Shown one piece after another: positions 1 through 8,842 of a DNA stretch of 64,000 bases. Source of the stretch: CAVPGP01 sp963718065 (lineage in GTDB: Bacteria; Actinomycetota; Thermoleophilia; Gaiellales; Gaiellaceae); contig CAVQYE010000013.1 of assembly GCA_963718065.1 (NCBI GenBank), forward strand, positions 1-64,000. Direction: 5' to 3'. The translations under genes and the position numbers were made by a program. Every line of letters starts with the position of its first letter. Position 1 is the stretch's first letter. The notes beneath the pieces are model-generated. The model was not told where the DNA came from, did not search any database, and was given only the letters and a program-made list of their open reading frames with translations.

Positions 1-2
1 AT

Positions 3-179
3 TCATGGCGCCGAAAATGGCCAATCGATCTGGACGCCCAAGCCGGGCAGCTCGGGATCCAGAAGGGCGGAACGTACCAGCTCGACTTCTTCTTCGCGGA
101 GCGGCACACGAGCCAGTCGACCTTCCACATCGACACCAGCATCGGGTCCTTCGTCGATTGCGGCCCCGTGGTGCAGTAG
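3..179 (+). CDS. Fibro-slime domain protein, C-terminal fragment
   Basis: This is the last 58 codons of a gene that starts before the window. The frame reads a GGTYQLDFFFAERH-like segment, then a run ending in FVDCGPVVQ and TAG. That matches the end of the fibro-slime domain (TIGR02148 type), common in secreted myxobacterial proteins and in Dictyostelium cell-surface proteins. Upstream of about position 24 the usual NGKMAIDL-like motif is readable only in the next frame (F-M-A-P-K-M-A, then IDLD), which suggests one extra base near 21-25. Secretion and surface location are inferred from the family; the signal peptide lies outside the window. Confidence 0.7.
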   Translation, partial: SWRRKWPIDLDAQAGQLGIQKGGTYQLDFFFAERHTSQSTFHIDTSIGSFVDCGPVVQ

Positions 180-234
180 CAGAGAAACGCTCTGATTTGC
201 CTGGTCCTGGCGCCATCGTGGTACCCTGACGAGG

Positions 235-1308
235 ATGAGGACCGCCCTGCGACTGCTCGGGTCTGCCTCCGCCCTGCTGCTCGGGCTCGTGGCCTGCACC
301 AACGACTACAACACGTTCTCGTTCTCGAACGACGCGGGGACGAGCACCGGCGGGGGTGGCAGCGGCGGAACGCACGCGGGTGGCTCGGGCGGTACCACCT
401 TGACGGGCGGTACGACCTCGACTGGCGGCACCACTGCGACCGGTGGTACCACCGCGACCGGCGGTACCACCGCGACTGGCGGCACCACTGCGACCGGCGG
501 TACCACCGCGACCGGCGGCACTACCGCAACAGGCGGCACCACCTCGACCGGCGGTACTACGGGTTGCACCGGCCAGAACAAGCTCTGCACGGGCCAGTGC
601 GTCGCTCAGAACGATCCCCAGTACGGCTGCGGTCCCACTGGCTGCGACCCATGCAATCTCCCCAACGCCACCGCGCAGTGCGCCCAGGGACAATGCGCGA
701 TTCAGAATTGCAGCGGCGGCTTCGGCAGCTGCGACACCAACGACGCCAACGGCTGCGAGACGCCGCTGAACACCACTTCGGACTGCGGCGCCTGTAACCG
801 GGCGTGCAGCAACGCTCACTCGACGGGCGCTAGCTGCACTCAGAGCGCGTGCCACCACAGCTGCGACAGCGGCTGGGGCGACTGCACCCAACCCACGACC
901 GGCGCCGACAATGGCTGCGAGACTGATCTCACTAGCCAGCAACACTGCGGCAGCTGCTCCAACAATTGCAGCAACCAAGGCAGCGGAGGCGGCTTCGTCT
1001 GCATGTCGGGTGGTGGCTGCGGCTGCGGCAGCGATGGCCAATGCAGCGGACCGTCCGCTGCCAGCGGCACTTGCGACAGTGCGAGCGGGCTCTGCTCCTG
1101 CGGCGGCAACGCCTGTGGCGCCGGCGAGAGCTGCGGCAAGGTCAACGGCAACACCGTGTGTCGCTGCGGCGGCAATGCGGCCTGCTCCAGCGGCCAGACC
1201 TGTTGCCTCAGCGGCTGCCGGAATCTGCAAACGAGCGATTCCAATTGCGGCGTCTGCGGCAACGCCTGCCCGACGGGCACCACTTGTCAGAGCGGCCTCT
1301 GCCAGTGA
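235..1308 (+). CDS. Cys-rich lipoprotein with Thr/Gly repeat stalk
   Basis: A 357-aa predicted outer-membrane or periplasmic lipoprotein. The signal peptide has a lipobox (LVAC) with the lipidated Cys at residue 21. Residues 54-107 are nine six-residue TTxTGG units forming a likely flexible stalk. Residues 110-357 are very rich in Cys and Gly, with repeated blocks such as NGCET, DCGAC and NCGVCGNAC, as in many myxobacterial surface proteins of unknown function. The ATG at 235 is preceded by a purine-rich GACGAGG. No catalytic domain was recognised. The next gene starts 4 nt after the stop, so the two may be co-transcribed. The function is unknown; the lipoprotein call is firm. Confidence 0.8.
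   Translation: MRTALRLLGSASALLLGLVACTNDYNTFSFSNDAGTSTGGGGSGGTHAGGSGGTTLTGGTTSTGGTTATGGTTATGGTTATGGTTATGGTTATGGTTATGGTTSTGGTTGCTGQNKLCTGQCVAQNDPQYGCGPTGCDPCNLPNATAQCAQGQCAIQNCSGGFGSCDTNDANGCETPLNTTSDCGACNRACSNAHSTGASCTQSACHHSCDSGWGDCTQPTTGADNGCETDLTSQQHCGSCSNNCSNQGSGGGFVCMSGGGCGCGSDGQCSGPSAASGTCDSASGLCSCGGNACGAGESCGKVNGNTVCRCGGNAACSSGQTCCLSGCRNLQTSDSNCGVCGNACPTGTTCQSGLCQ
394..555 (+). repeat. Nine in-frame 18-bp tandem repeats
   Basis: Nine 18-bp units encode TTLTGG, TTSTGG, six TTATGG and TTSTGG. Third-position differences between units (accacc, accact, actacc) show an old coding repeat, not a very recent slippage product. There are no spacers, so it is not a CRISPR array. Confidence 0.9.
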
Positions 1309-1312
1309 GACT

Positions 1313-2554
1313 GTGACGCTTCCGGCTCAGAAACGGGAGGTCGTCTTCGGCCGCGCGACCGTGGTCGTGCTCGGCCTCGGCCTGCTCGGCGGCGTGCTGT
1401 ATTTGCTGCGCGAGGTGCTCACGCCAATCTTCCTCGCCTTCACCATCGCCTACCTGCTCGACCCGTTGGTGGATCGGTTGGAGAAGTGGCGCATCCCGCG
1501 CGGAGCGGCCATCGCCATCGTGCTGTTCGGGTTTCTCGCCGCGGCTACGCTGTTCTTGCTCTTGGTCGTGCCCGAGATCGCCCGTGACGTCGCATCCGTC
1601 GCCCACGAGCTTCCGAACCATGCCGAGCGGGCGCTGGCCAAGGCGGAGCCGTGGCTCGCGCAGCAGGGCGTCCAACTGCCGCACACCGCCGACGAGTGGA
1701 TCGCGAAGCTGAAAGAGCGGTCCGACTCGATCTCGGCGTCGCAGCTGGCGCCGGTCGGCGACGCGCTGCGGGCGCTGATCGGCGGCACTGCGTCCGCCCT
1801 GGGCGCCATCTTCGGTGCGCTGATCGTGCCCATCCTCGCCATCTACCTCTTGGCCGACTTCGACCGGATGGTCGTCGGGGTCCGCGAGCTCGTGCCCCAC
1901 CGCTTCCGACCCACGGTCGAGTCTTACGCGCGCGAGATCGACTCGACCCTGAACCAGTTCGTGCGCGGTCAGCTCACCGTGATGGGCATCTTGGCCGTGC
2001 TCTATGGCGGGTCCTATTGGCTGCTCGGCGTGCGCCTCGCGATCCCCATCGGGATCGCCGCTGGGGTCCTGAATTTCGTGCCCTACGTGGGCGGCGCATT
2101 CGCGCTCGTGGCGGGATTGCTCATGTCGCTGATTGGCGGCGGCGGTTGGGGGCAAGTCATCGGCGTCGTCGCCGCCTACGCCGTGGTCCAGACGCTCGAG
2201 AGCTTCGTGATCACGCCGCGGATCATCGGCGAGAGTGTCGGCCTCGGGGACGTCTGGGTCTTGGTGGCGCTCTTCGTGGCCGGCGAGATCTTCGGCTTTC
2301 TTGGGGTGCTCCTCGCCGTCCCAGCTGCCGCGGTGATCAAGATCTTCGTGGCGCGGGCCGTGGTCCGCTATCGCGAAAGCGCGCTGTTCCTCCCTGCCGC
2401 CGAGACGCTGACGGGGACGCAGACCGCCCTCTCCGCGGGGCCGGAGCCGCCCGAAGACGAGCTGGTGCCCGAGCTCGCCGAGCCCGTCCCTGCTCCCGAG
2501 CCCGAGCCCGAAGCGTCGACGTCCCAAGACGAGCTCGAGCCGAGCGACGACTGA
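1313..2554 (+). CDS. AI-2E family transporter (PerM/YhhQ-like permease)
   Basis: A 413-aa polytopic membrane protein. It shows the AI-2E transporter (UPF0118) layout: two N-terminal helices, a long soluble loop at about residues 80-155, then five or six helices with conserved segments such as LNFVPYVGG, ESFVITPRIIG and LGVLLAVPAAA. The tail beyond residue 370 is acidic and Pro/Glu-rich, unlike the core. GTG at 1313 is the first plausible start after the stop of the lipoprotein gene at 1308. Family members export autoinducer-like molecules or exchange Na+ for H+; the substrate here cannot be told from sequence. Confidence 0.85.
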   Translation: MTLPAQKREVVFGRATVVVLGLGLLGGVLYLLREVLTPIFLAFTIAYLLDPLVDRLEKWRIPRGAAIAIVLFGFLAAATLFLLLVVPEIARDVASVAHELPNHAERALAKAEPWLAQQGVQLPHTADEWIAKLKERSDSISASQLAPVGDALRALIGGTASALGAIFGALIVPILAIYLLADFDRMVVGVRELVPHRFRPTVESYAREIDSTLNQFVRGQLTVMGILAVLYGGSYWLLGVRLAIPIGIAAGVLNFVPYVGGAFALVAGLLMSLIGGGGWGQVIGVVAAYAVVQTLESFVITPRIIGESVGLGDVWVLVALFVAGEIFGFLGVLLAVPAAAVIKIFVARAVVRYRESALFLPAAETLTGTQTALSAGPEPPEDELVPELAEPVPAPEPEPEASTSQDELEPSDD

Positions 2555-2563
2555 GCCGACGGA

Positions 2564-2989
2564 CTACTCGGAAGCGCAGGCGCAACCCGCGCGCTGGACG
2601 CGTCCCGACGCATCGTCGAGCTTGTGACGAGCCCAAACGCAGCGCTCGTGCTCAGCGCCCGTGAGCTCGCAGATACGCCCGGCTGCGCGTCGCATGGAGG
2701 CGAGCGCCTTGCATGCCGTGTCGCAAGGCGAGCTCTCCGATGCCTTGCTCTCACCAGCCGAGGCATTGGCGTCGGGCGCCGGTGCCGCCGGTATCGGCGT
2801 GGTCGTTGCCGCAGCGCCGGGCGCGACACCGGTCTGTGCCATCACCTGGCGTTCCCCATCCTCGAGCTCGCGTGCGAGGTCGTCGACGCTCTCGGCCTTG
2901 GGCGGCTGACTCAGCATTGGCGCAGCCCCGCCGCACGCCGACGCGAGCGCAGGCAACGCGATTAGCCACACAGCGCCCGCCACACGCAT
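2564..2989 (-). CDS. Small predicted lipoprotein, unknown function
   Basis: A 141-aa protein with an N-terminal signal peptide and lipobox (LASAC, Cys at residue 19). A Pro/Ala-rich linker follows. The C-terminal half has four Cys (CDTAC, ICEL, RCVW and CACASE regions), probably in disulphides outside the cytoplasm. I do not recognise a domain. It lies 6 nt after a small membrane-protein gene on the same strand and ends 9 bp from the end of the permease gene, which runs towards it. Short Cys-containing lipoproteins of this layout are common in myxobacteria; the role is unknown. Confidence 0.65.
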   Translation of the reverse strand: MRVAGAVWLIALPALASACGGAAPMLSQPPKAESVDDLARELEDGERQVMAQTGVAPGAAATTTPIPAAPAPDANASAGESKASESSPCDTACKALASMRRAAGRICELTGAEHERCVWARHKLDDASGRVQRAGCACASE

Positions 2990-2995
2990 GGAGGC

Positions 2996-3220
2996 TCAGC
3001 CTTTGAGCTGGGTGCGTGGCCGAGCGAGGTCGTCGTCGTCGGGCATCAGCGCAAACACCAGCACCGCGCCGATGATCGGCAACAGCCAGATCAGCTTGCT
3101 CTGCAGGAGCTTCTGGCTGCGCTCGTAGGACACGCTCCGCCAGACGCGCACCGTGAGCCAGACGCAGGCAGCCACGTAGGCCAGGAAAATCAGGCCGAAG
3201 ACGAGATCGGAAGCGCTCAT
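2996..3220 (-). CDS. Small two-helix membrane protein
   Basis: A 74-aa protein with two predicted transmembrane helices (about residues 5-26 and 42-60) joined by a basic loop, and a charged C-terminus starting DDDD. It is the first gene of a probable two-gene unit with the lipoprotein at 2564-2989. It is transcribed away from the helicase gene, with 80 bp between the two starts. The helix pair faintly resembles PLDc_N-type membrane anchors, but there is no phospholipase part. Function unknown. Confidence 0.6.
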   Translation of the reverse strand: MSASDLVFGLIFLAYVAACVWLTVRVWRSVSYERSQKLLQSKLIWLLPIIGAVLVFALMPDDDDLARPRTQLKG

Positions 3221-3300
3221 TCGAGTCGAGCAGACTTAGCCACGGTTTTGGGTTTGCGCAAGGGCGTGCCGGGCGGGTACTTCGGGAATAGGCTTATTCC

Positions 3301-5614
3301 GTGCTCGATCGGACGACCGTCACGGCCCTCCTCGGGCCCACCAACACGGGCAAGACCCACCGCGCCGTCGAGCACATGCTCGACCACCCGAGCGGGATGA
3401 TCGGGTTGCCGTTGCGCCTCCTCGCTCGCGAAGTCTACGATCGCGTCACTGCGCGCATCGGTCGTGGGGAGGTCGCCCTCGTGACGGGCGAGGAGAAACG
3501 CATTCCGCCGCACGCTCGCTACTGGGTGTGCACCGTGGAAGCCATGCCCATCGAGCGCGAGGTCGACTTCCTCGCCGTGGACGAGATCCAGCTCGCCGCC
3601 CACCACGAGCGCGGCCATGTGTTCACCGACCGCCTGCTCAACGCTCGCGGACGCGTCGAAACCTGGTTCTTGGGCGCTGACACCATGCGCCCGCTGATCC
3701 AAGCGCTCCTGCCCACGGCCGAGGTCCGACGCCACCCGCGCTTGTCGCGCCTGCGTTCGGTGGGCGCGAGCACGTTGGGGCAGCTCCCGCCGCGCTCGGC
3801 GGTCGTCGCCTTCAGCATGGCTCGCGTCTACGAGATCGCCGAACGCTTGAAACAACGGCGTGGAGGCGCTGCGGTGGTTCTCGGCGCGCTCTCGCCGCGG
3901 GCGCGCAACGCCCAGGTCGCGATGTACCAGTCGGGAGAGGTCGACCACATGGTCGCCACCGACGCCATCGGCATGGGCCTCAATCTCGATCTCGAGCACG
4001 TGGCCTTCGCCGATCCTCGACAAGTTCGACGGACGCGAGGCTCGAGGGCTGGAGGCCGCGGAGCTCGCGCAAATCGCTGGTCGTGCGGGTCGCTACACCA
4101 ACGACGGCACTTTTGGCACGCTCTTGCCCGTTGGGCCGCTCCCGGAGCGGCTGTCGCGTGCGGTCGAGCACCACAGCTTCGCGCCCGAGCGTCGCTTGGT
4201 CTGGCGCTCGAGCGAGCTTTGCCTCGACAGCGTCGATGCCCTGATCGAATCGTTGCGCCGCGCGCCGACGCGCGACTGCCTGAAGCTGGTCGAGCGCGCC
4301 GACGACTTCACCGCCCTCAGCGCCCTGGCCCGCCGTCCCGAAATCCGCAGCCGGGCGAGCTCGCCCCAGGGCGTGGCGCTGCTCTGGGAAACCTGCCAGA
4401 TCCCCGACTACCAGCAGCTCATGCCGGAAGCGCATGCCCGGCTGGTGGGCGAGATCTTCCTGCAGCTCTCGGAGCGCGGGCGCATCGACACGGACTGGCT
4501 GGCGTCGCAGGTTCGGCGTTTGGACGACCCCAGCGGCGACATCGACACGCTGCTGCAGCGGATGGCTTTCATTCGCACCTGGACCTACGTCTCGAGCCGT
4601 GGCGATTGGGTGAAGGACGCCGAGAGCTGGCACGCGAAGACCCGCGCGATCGAGGACGCCCTGTCGGATGCGCTTCACGCGCGCCTGGTCGAGCGCTTCG
4701 TGGAGCGCGCCAAGCCCGGTCGCGGCCGACGTCAGGACGACGCCGTGAGAGCCGGGCCCTTCGCGCGTCTGCTCGAGCTCCGGTCATCGCCCCAGAGCGC
4801 TCCTCCGTCCGATGACGAGGTCCTGTCGGAGCTGGCTGATGCGCCTCACGATCGCTTCCACGTCGACGCGCGCGGCCGGCTGTTCGCCGGCGAGCGTCCC
4901 CTCGCCTTGCTCACGCGCGGCCCGGACCCCTTGCGACCGGAGGTGCGCCTCGAGCTCGACGACGCCTCGGGGCCCGGTGCCCGCTCACGCTTGCAGCGGC
5001 GGCTCGTCGCTTGGTCGCGCGATCTGACGAACCAGCTCTTCGGAGAGCTCGACGACGCGCGGCTCGACGCGCTCTCCCCTGCAGGTCGCGGTCTTTGCTA
5101 CCAGCTCCGTCGCGAGCTCGGCACCGTGCTCAGAGCGGAGGCGGAGGCGCAGGTCACGGGCCTCTCTCCGAACGATCGCGTGCTCTTGTCGGAGCTCGGC
5201 GTGGTGCTCGGCCGACGGGTCGTCTACTTGGGCTCGCTGCTGCGTCCGCGGACCATCGAGCAACGTGCGGCACTGCTCGCGGCGTGGTCGCCCGATGCTG
5301 CGCCACGGCCGCCGCCCGCGGGCGCCGTGTCATTTCCCATCGGGCGCGTCTCGGCGTCGGAGCGTCGCGCTTTTTCCCTGCTCGGCTATCCGGTGTTTGG
5401 CAGCCGCGCGGTGCGTGCGGACGTGGTCGAACGCGTGCTGGATCGACTGGGCGACGGCGCCGCCGATGAGGCGCAGCTCGGGGACGCCTCACGCTGGCTC
5501 GGCGTCCCGCGCCGCGAGCTGCCGAGCGTGCTCGTCGCCCTCGGCTACGACGTCCCGCTCCCGGCGCGAGAACGTCGCCGTGGCCGTCGGCGCGGGCCCC
5601 GCCCGCCTGGGTAG
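3301..5614 (+). CDS. SUV3-like superfamily 2 RNA helicase (one frameshift)
   Basis: About 770 aa once corrected. The N-terminus has Walker A GPTNTGKT (residues 12-19) and motif II DEIQ (about 94-97). Motif VI, QIAGRAGR, lies near residue 256. This order and wording are typical of the Suv3 mitochondrial RNA helicase family, also found in alphaproteobacteria and myxobacteria. Motifs I-V are in one frame up to about 4014 and the remainder is in the next frame. Removing one C at 4015/4016 gives VAFADLDKFDGR, as the family requires. The C-terminus is basic (RERRRGRRRG). The GTG start at 3301 lies just before the P-loop. The likely role is ATP-driven RNA unwinding in RNA decay. Confidence 0.8.
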
Positions 5615-5673
5615 CCCGCACTTGGCAGCAGCTGCGCCAATGCACACATTGACCACGAGTCTGGAGACATGCC

Positions 5674-6231
5674 GTGGGGGTCTACCGCGCGAGAGATCTG
5701 CTCCTCCCACCGAACCTGATCAGTCTGACCCGCGTGCCCCTCGCGGCGGCGTTCGTGCTCGCGTTGCGCCATCCAGCTCTCGAGCTCGCAGTTCTCGCGG
5801 TGGCGGGCGCGACTGACGTGCTCGACGGTTGGTGGGCACGTCGCTACGGCCAAACTACTGCGACCGGCAGCGTCGTCGACCCCCTCAGCGACAAGCTCTT
5901 CGTGCTCACTGTGGCGGCCTCGCTCGTCGCGAGCGGCCGGCTCGATGCGCTGGCCGTGCTGCTTCTGGCGATGCGCGACATCGGCGAGCTGCCGCTCGTG
6001 ATTCTGGTGGGGCGTGAGCCGGCGCCGACGCAGGGCCCGGGTCGAAATCCGAAGGCGAACGTCACGGGAAAGATTGCCACGTCCGCACAGTTCTTGGCGG
6101 TGGCATTGGCGCTCTTCCGCTCGCCGTTCGCGGGCCTGGCTATCGGGCTCGCGGCCGTCGCGGGGGCGCTGGCGGCCATCAGCTACTGGTTCCGCGAGCT
6201 TCGCCAAGTGCGGGCCGAACGGAGGGGCTAG
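5674..6231 (+). CDS. CDP-alcohol phosphatidyltransferase
   Basis: A 185-aa integral membrane enzyme. The full family signature is present: D48, D51-G52, A55-R56, G65, D69 and D73, matching DxxDGxxARx8GxxxDxxxD. These residues bind the metal ions and CDP-alcohol. About five hydrophobic helices follow the usual fold. The reaction transfers a phosphatidyl group from a CDP-activated lipid to an alcohol, as in PgsA (phosphatidylglycerophosphate synthase). The exact acceptor is not decided by the motif. GTG at 5674 is the only start near the conserved N-terminus. It lies 59 bp after the helicase gene on the same strand. Confidence 0.82.
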   Translation: MGVYRARDLLLPPNLISLTRVPLAAAFVLALRHPALELAVLAVAGATDVLDGWWARRYGQTTATGSVVDPLSDKLFVLTVAASLVASGRLDALAVLLLAMRDIGELPLVILVGREPAPTQGPGRNPKANVTGKIATSAQFLAVALALFRSPFAGLAIGLAAVAGALAAISYWFRELRQVRAERRG

Positions 6232-6309
6232 TACCTGCCTGCAGAGCCTGCGCACCCGTCCGCTAATTTTTCGCCGGGGACGCCCGCAGGGCCGTGCTAG
6301 GTCCGACTC

Positions 6310-7594
6310 ATGACCACAACCGCGAAGCTGGTTTACGAAGGCAAAGAGTACGAGTTCCCGGTCATCGAGGGCTCGGAGGGCGAGAAGGGGATCGTCATCA
6401 GCGATCTCCGAAGCAAGACGGGGCTCATCACGCTCGACCCGGGCTACGGCAACACCGGCTCGTGCCGGAGCGCGATCACGTTCATCGACGGCGAGAAGGG
6501 CATCCTGCGCTACCGCGGCTACCCGATCGAGCAGGTCGCCGAGCGCGCCCGGTTCACCGAGGTTTGCTACCTGCTCATCTACGGTCAGCGGCCCGACGGT
6601 CGAGGAGCTCAAGGAGTTCCGGGACAAGATGAACCGGCACACGCTGCTCCACGAGGACATGAAGAAGTTCTACGAGGGGTATCCGCCGGGCGCGCACCCC
6701 ATGGCGATCATGGCGGCGATGTTCGCGTCGCTGTCGAGCTTCTACCCGGAGACGGACGCAGACGATCGACCTGAACATCGTCCGCATCCTCGCGAAGGCG
6801 AAGACGATCGCCGCGTTCGCGCACAAGAAGAGCGTCGGCCAGCCCTTCGTCTACCCGCGCAACGATCTGCTCGTGGCCCGCCAACTTCCTCCGCATGATG
6901 TTCGCCGTCCCGGCGGAGGACTACGAGGTCAACCCCGTCCTCGAGGACGCGCTGAACCTGCTGCTGATCCTGCACGCGGACCACGAGCAGAACTGCAGCA
7001 CCTCGACCATGCGCATGGTCGGCTCGAGCGAGGCCAATCTCTTCGCGTCGATCTCGGCGGCCATCTGCGGCCTCTGGGGCCCGCTGCACGGCGGCGCGAA
7101 CCAGAGCGTCATCGAGATGCTCGAGCAGATCCAGGCCGACGGCGGCGAACTACCAGAAGTTCCTCGAGCGACGTGAAGACCGGCGAATCCAAGATCCGGC
7201 TCATGGGCTTCGGGCACCGCGTCTACAAGAACTTCGACCCGCGCGCGACGCTCCTCAAGAAGACCTGCGACCGCGTGTTCGGCGAGCTCGGCATCAACGA
7301 CCCGCTGCTCGATCTCGCGAAGAAGATCGAGGAGCACGCGCTCAAGGACGAGTACTTCGTCAAGCGCAAGCTCTACCCGAACGTCGACTTCTACAGCGGC
7401 ATCATCTACCGCGCGATGGGCATCCCGACCGAGATGTTCACGGTCATGTTCACGCTCGGCCGCCTGCCGGGCTGGATCGCGCACTGGATGGAGCAGCGTC
7501 AGCGACCCGGACGATCGCATCCACCGCCCGCGCCAGATCTACACGGGCGAGACGGAGCGCGACTTCGAGGACCGGGGGTACGCGCAAGCTCTGA
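6310..7594 (+). CDS. gltA: Citrate synthase, proteobacterial type (seven 1-base insertions)
   Basis: Condenses acetyl-CoA and oxaloacetate in the TCA cycle. Conserved parts are present: GLWGPLHGGANQ (active-site His), GFGHRVYKN (second His) and YPNVDFYSG (catalytic Asp). They are scattered over several frames. Removing one base at each of about 6593, 6760, 6878, 7147, 7169, 7497 and 7585 restores one frame of 1,278 nt, or 425 aa, ending RGYAKL and TGA at 7592-7594. That length is normal for hexameric bacterial citrate synthase. All seven changes are insertions, so poor sequence is more likely than a pseudogene. ATG at 6310. A strong terminator follows at 7615. Confidence 0.8.
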
Positions 7595-7614
7595 GCGAAG
7601 CCCCGCTCGGACAA

Positions 7615-7652
7615 CGCGAGGCCAGCGCGAAAGCGTTGGCCTCGCGCGTTTT
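7615..7652 (+). terminator. Rho-independent terminator after citrate synthase
   Basis: A 14-bp stem (7615-7628 with 7633-7646, one G.U pair) closes a GAAA tetraloop and is followed by CGTTTTG. It sits 20 bp after the corrected citrate synthase stop and marks the last intact unit of the myxobacterial part. Confidence 0.85.
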
Positions 7653-7715
7653 GCGCGTTCGACCCGAGGAAACTGGCGGCTTTGGTGCAGCGTGCGCTAG
7701 GCTCCGGCCCAGGAA
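7653..7715. other. Probable assembly junction between two genomes
   Basis: Left of here the genes are myxobacterial in type; right of here they are Thermoleophilia-like. TAGGCT at 7698-7703 looks like a -10 element whose gene should start near 7710. The sequence at 7710 instead reads CAG and runs on in the frame of a different gene's C-terminus, with no start codon after the in-frame TAG at 7698. There is no transposase, integrase or tRNA at the boundary. Confidence 0.7.
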
Positions 7716-7784
7716 AAGAAGATCACCTGGCGGGACGGATTCAAGGCGATCAAGACGCTCTTTCGCGTCCGCCTCTCACGCTGA
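7701..7784 (+). CDS. C-terminal fragment of an unidentified protein
   Basis: An open stretch of 27 codons ending ITWRDGFKAIKTLFRVRLSR and TGA at 7782-7784. It has no start codon and begins at an in-frame TAG. The mixture of basic and hydrophobic residues and the hairpin right after the stop look like a genuine gene end. It is best read as the tail of the actinobacterial gene cut by the junction. Too short to assign to a family. Confidence 0.4.
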   Translation, partial: APAQEKKITWRDGFKAIKTLFRVRLSR

Positions 7785-7813
7785 AGGCCCGGCGAGTCGA
7801 ACTGCCGGGCCTT
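7784..7813 (+). terminator. GC-rich hairpin after truncated gene
   Basis: A perfect 10-bp stem, AAGGCCCGGC (7784-7793) with GCCGGGCCTT (7804-7813), and a 10-nt loop. The stop codon overlaps its foot. There is no clear T-run, so it may act in both directions between the convergent units on either side. Confidence 0.6.
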
Positions 7814-7848
7814 GATCCAGCGGGCGAGGATGCGTTGTTCTCGCCGAA

Positions 7849-7986
7849 CTAGAAAGGACGGATCCCGCGCATGGCGATCGAGTCGAGCGCGGTTGCGACG
7901 GGGTCGTTCTCGGCCTGGCGGCTCGTCGGCTCGACGCGCGGGGCGGTTGGCTTGCGGCGAGGGATGTCCGGCTGCGTGCGGTTCAT
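7849..7986 (-). CDS. 45-aa peptide at the end of the DUF4097 operon
   Basis: Forty-five codons starting MNRTQPDIPRRK and ending IAMRGIRPF. The ATG overlaps the stop of the DUF4097 gene (ATGA). A full AGGAGGTG lies 9 nt upstream of the start, inside the DUF4097 coding end, so translation is well supported. The peptide is basic and Pro-rich at the N-terminus, with no membrane segment and no Cys. I do not recognise it. The position suggests it works with, or is regulated with, the RHH and DUF4097 proteins. Confidence 0.65.
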   Translation of the reverse strand: MNRTQPDIPRRKPTAPRVEPTSRQAENDPVATALDSIAMRGIRPF

Positions 7987-8831
7987 GAGTTGTGCACCTC
8001 CTGATGCATCGGGCCGTTGACAGCTGCGGCTGCGCGGACGACGTGGATGTCGCCCGAGACGGTCTTGAGACGAAGCTCGACGAGTGGGCCCTCGTCGGAG
8101 ACGGGTGTGCCGGCGAGCTCGAGCTCCGAGCTCGTGTCGCCGGAAACGCTTTGCGCGTCGACCCAGACGCGGGAGCCTCGACGGACGCCGACGAGCACGT
8201 CGCCCGAGACGGACTGAAGGGTGATGTCGCCGGCCTGGACCGCCTGGACGCGCTGGTCGCCGGAGACGGTCTGGACGGCGAGGGTCGCGTCCGCGTTGCC
8301 GACGAACACATCGCCGGAGACGGTATGGATCGCTCCGCCTTCGCCGATCGCGCCGACGTGGACGTCGCCCGAGGCGGACTGGGCGGCAAAGCCTTGTCCG
8401 ACGCGCTCGAAGCGGATGTCCCCGCTCGCCGACTTGGCGGCGGCCCCTCCGTCGACGTCGTCGAACTGCACGTCGCCCGAGGCGGTCTTCACCTCGACCG
8501 AGGCGAACCGTCCGCGGCCGGCGACGTCCGCCGACTTGCTGCGAACGTCGACGCTCGTTCCTTCAGGGCAGCGGACGCGGCAGGTGACGCCGCCGCGCCC
8601 GAAGACGAGGCCGAGGATCCCGGACGACTTGTAGTTCACGTCGACGATCAGGCGGCGGCCGTTGTCTGCGAGCTCGATGCGCGCGTCCTGCACGGCCTGG
8701 TTCGAGGCGTCGTCGTGGCCCTCGAGCTCGAGCGTGGTCTCGCCGTCGGTGCCGGTCTCGATCACGATCTCGCCCGCGGGGATGCGCAGGTCGAGCTTGA
8801 GCGGCTCGGCGGTCTCGAAAGTCTTCTGCAC
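7983..8831 (-). CDS. DUF4097 beta-helix domain protein
   Basis: A 282-aa protein made of repeated short strands with recurring SGDV or SGDI turns (about twelve, e.g. SASGDIRFE, TVSGDVFVG, SVSGDVLVG). This is the DUF4097 adhesin-like right-handed beta-helix family. There is no signal peptide. GTG at 8831 is chosen because AAAGGAG lies just upstream and the family start (QKTFETAEPLKL) follows directly; a longer reading would overlap the regulator gene. It is the second gene of a three-gene operon, 12 bp after the RHH gene. In actinobacteria DUF4097 genes often follow a HicB-like RHH gene. Biochemical function unknown. Confidence 0.8.
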   Translation of the reverse strand: MQKTFETAEPLKLDLRIPAGEIVIETGTDGETTLELEGHDDASNQAVQDARIELADNGRRLIVDVNYKSSGILGLVFGRGGVTCRVRCPEGTSVDVRSKSADVAGRGRFASVEVKTASGDVQFDDVDGGAAAKSASGDIRFERVGQGFAAQSASGDVHVGAIGEGGAIHTVSGDVFVGNADATLAVQTVSGDQRVQAVQAGDITLQSVSGDVLVGVRRGSRVWVDAQSVSGDTSSELELAGTPVSDEGPLVELRLKTVSGDIHVVRAAAAVNGPMHQEVHNS

Positions 8832-8842
8832 GGGAGCTCCTT

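Noticed and set aside
394..555. Regular repeats that could be taken for a CRISPR array
   Set aside because: Units are 18 bp, contiguous, in frame and encode TTxTGG; there are no spacers and no cas genes.
1208..2527. Long open frames on the minus strand opposite the permease and other GC-rich genes
   Set aside because: They translate to Arg/Ala/Gly-rich low-complexity sequence and mirror real genes with clear motifs on the other strand.
1..7710. Horizontally transferred island from a myxobacterium
   Set aside because: It carries housekeeping genes (citrate synthase, phosphatidyltransferase), has no integrase, att repeat or tRNA at the border, and ends in a gene cut mid-frame; a chimera explains it better.
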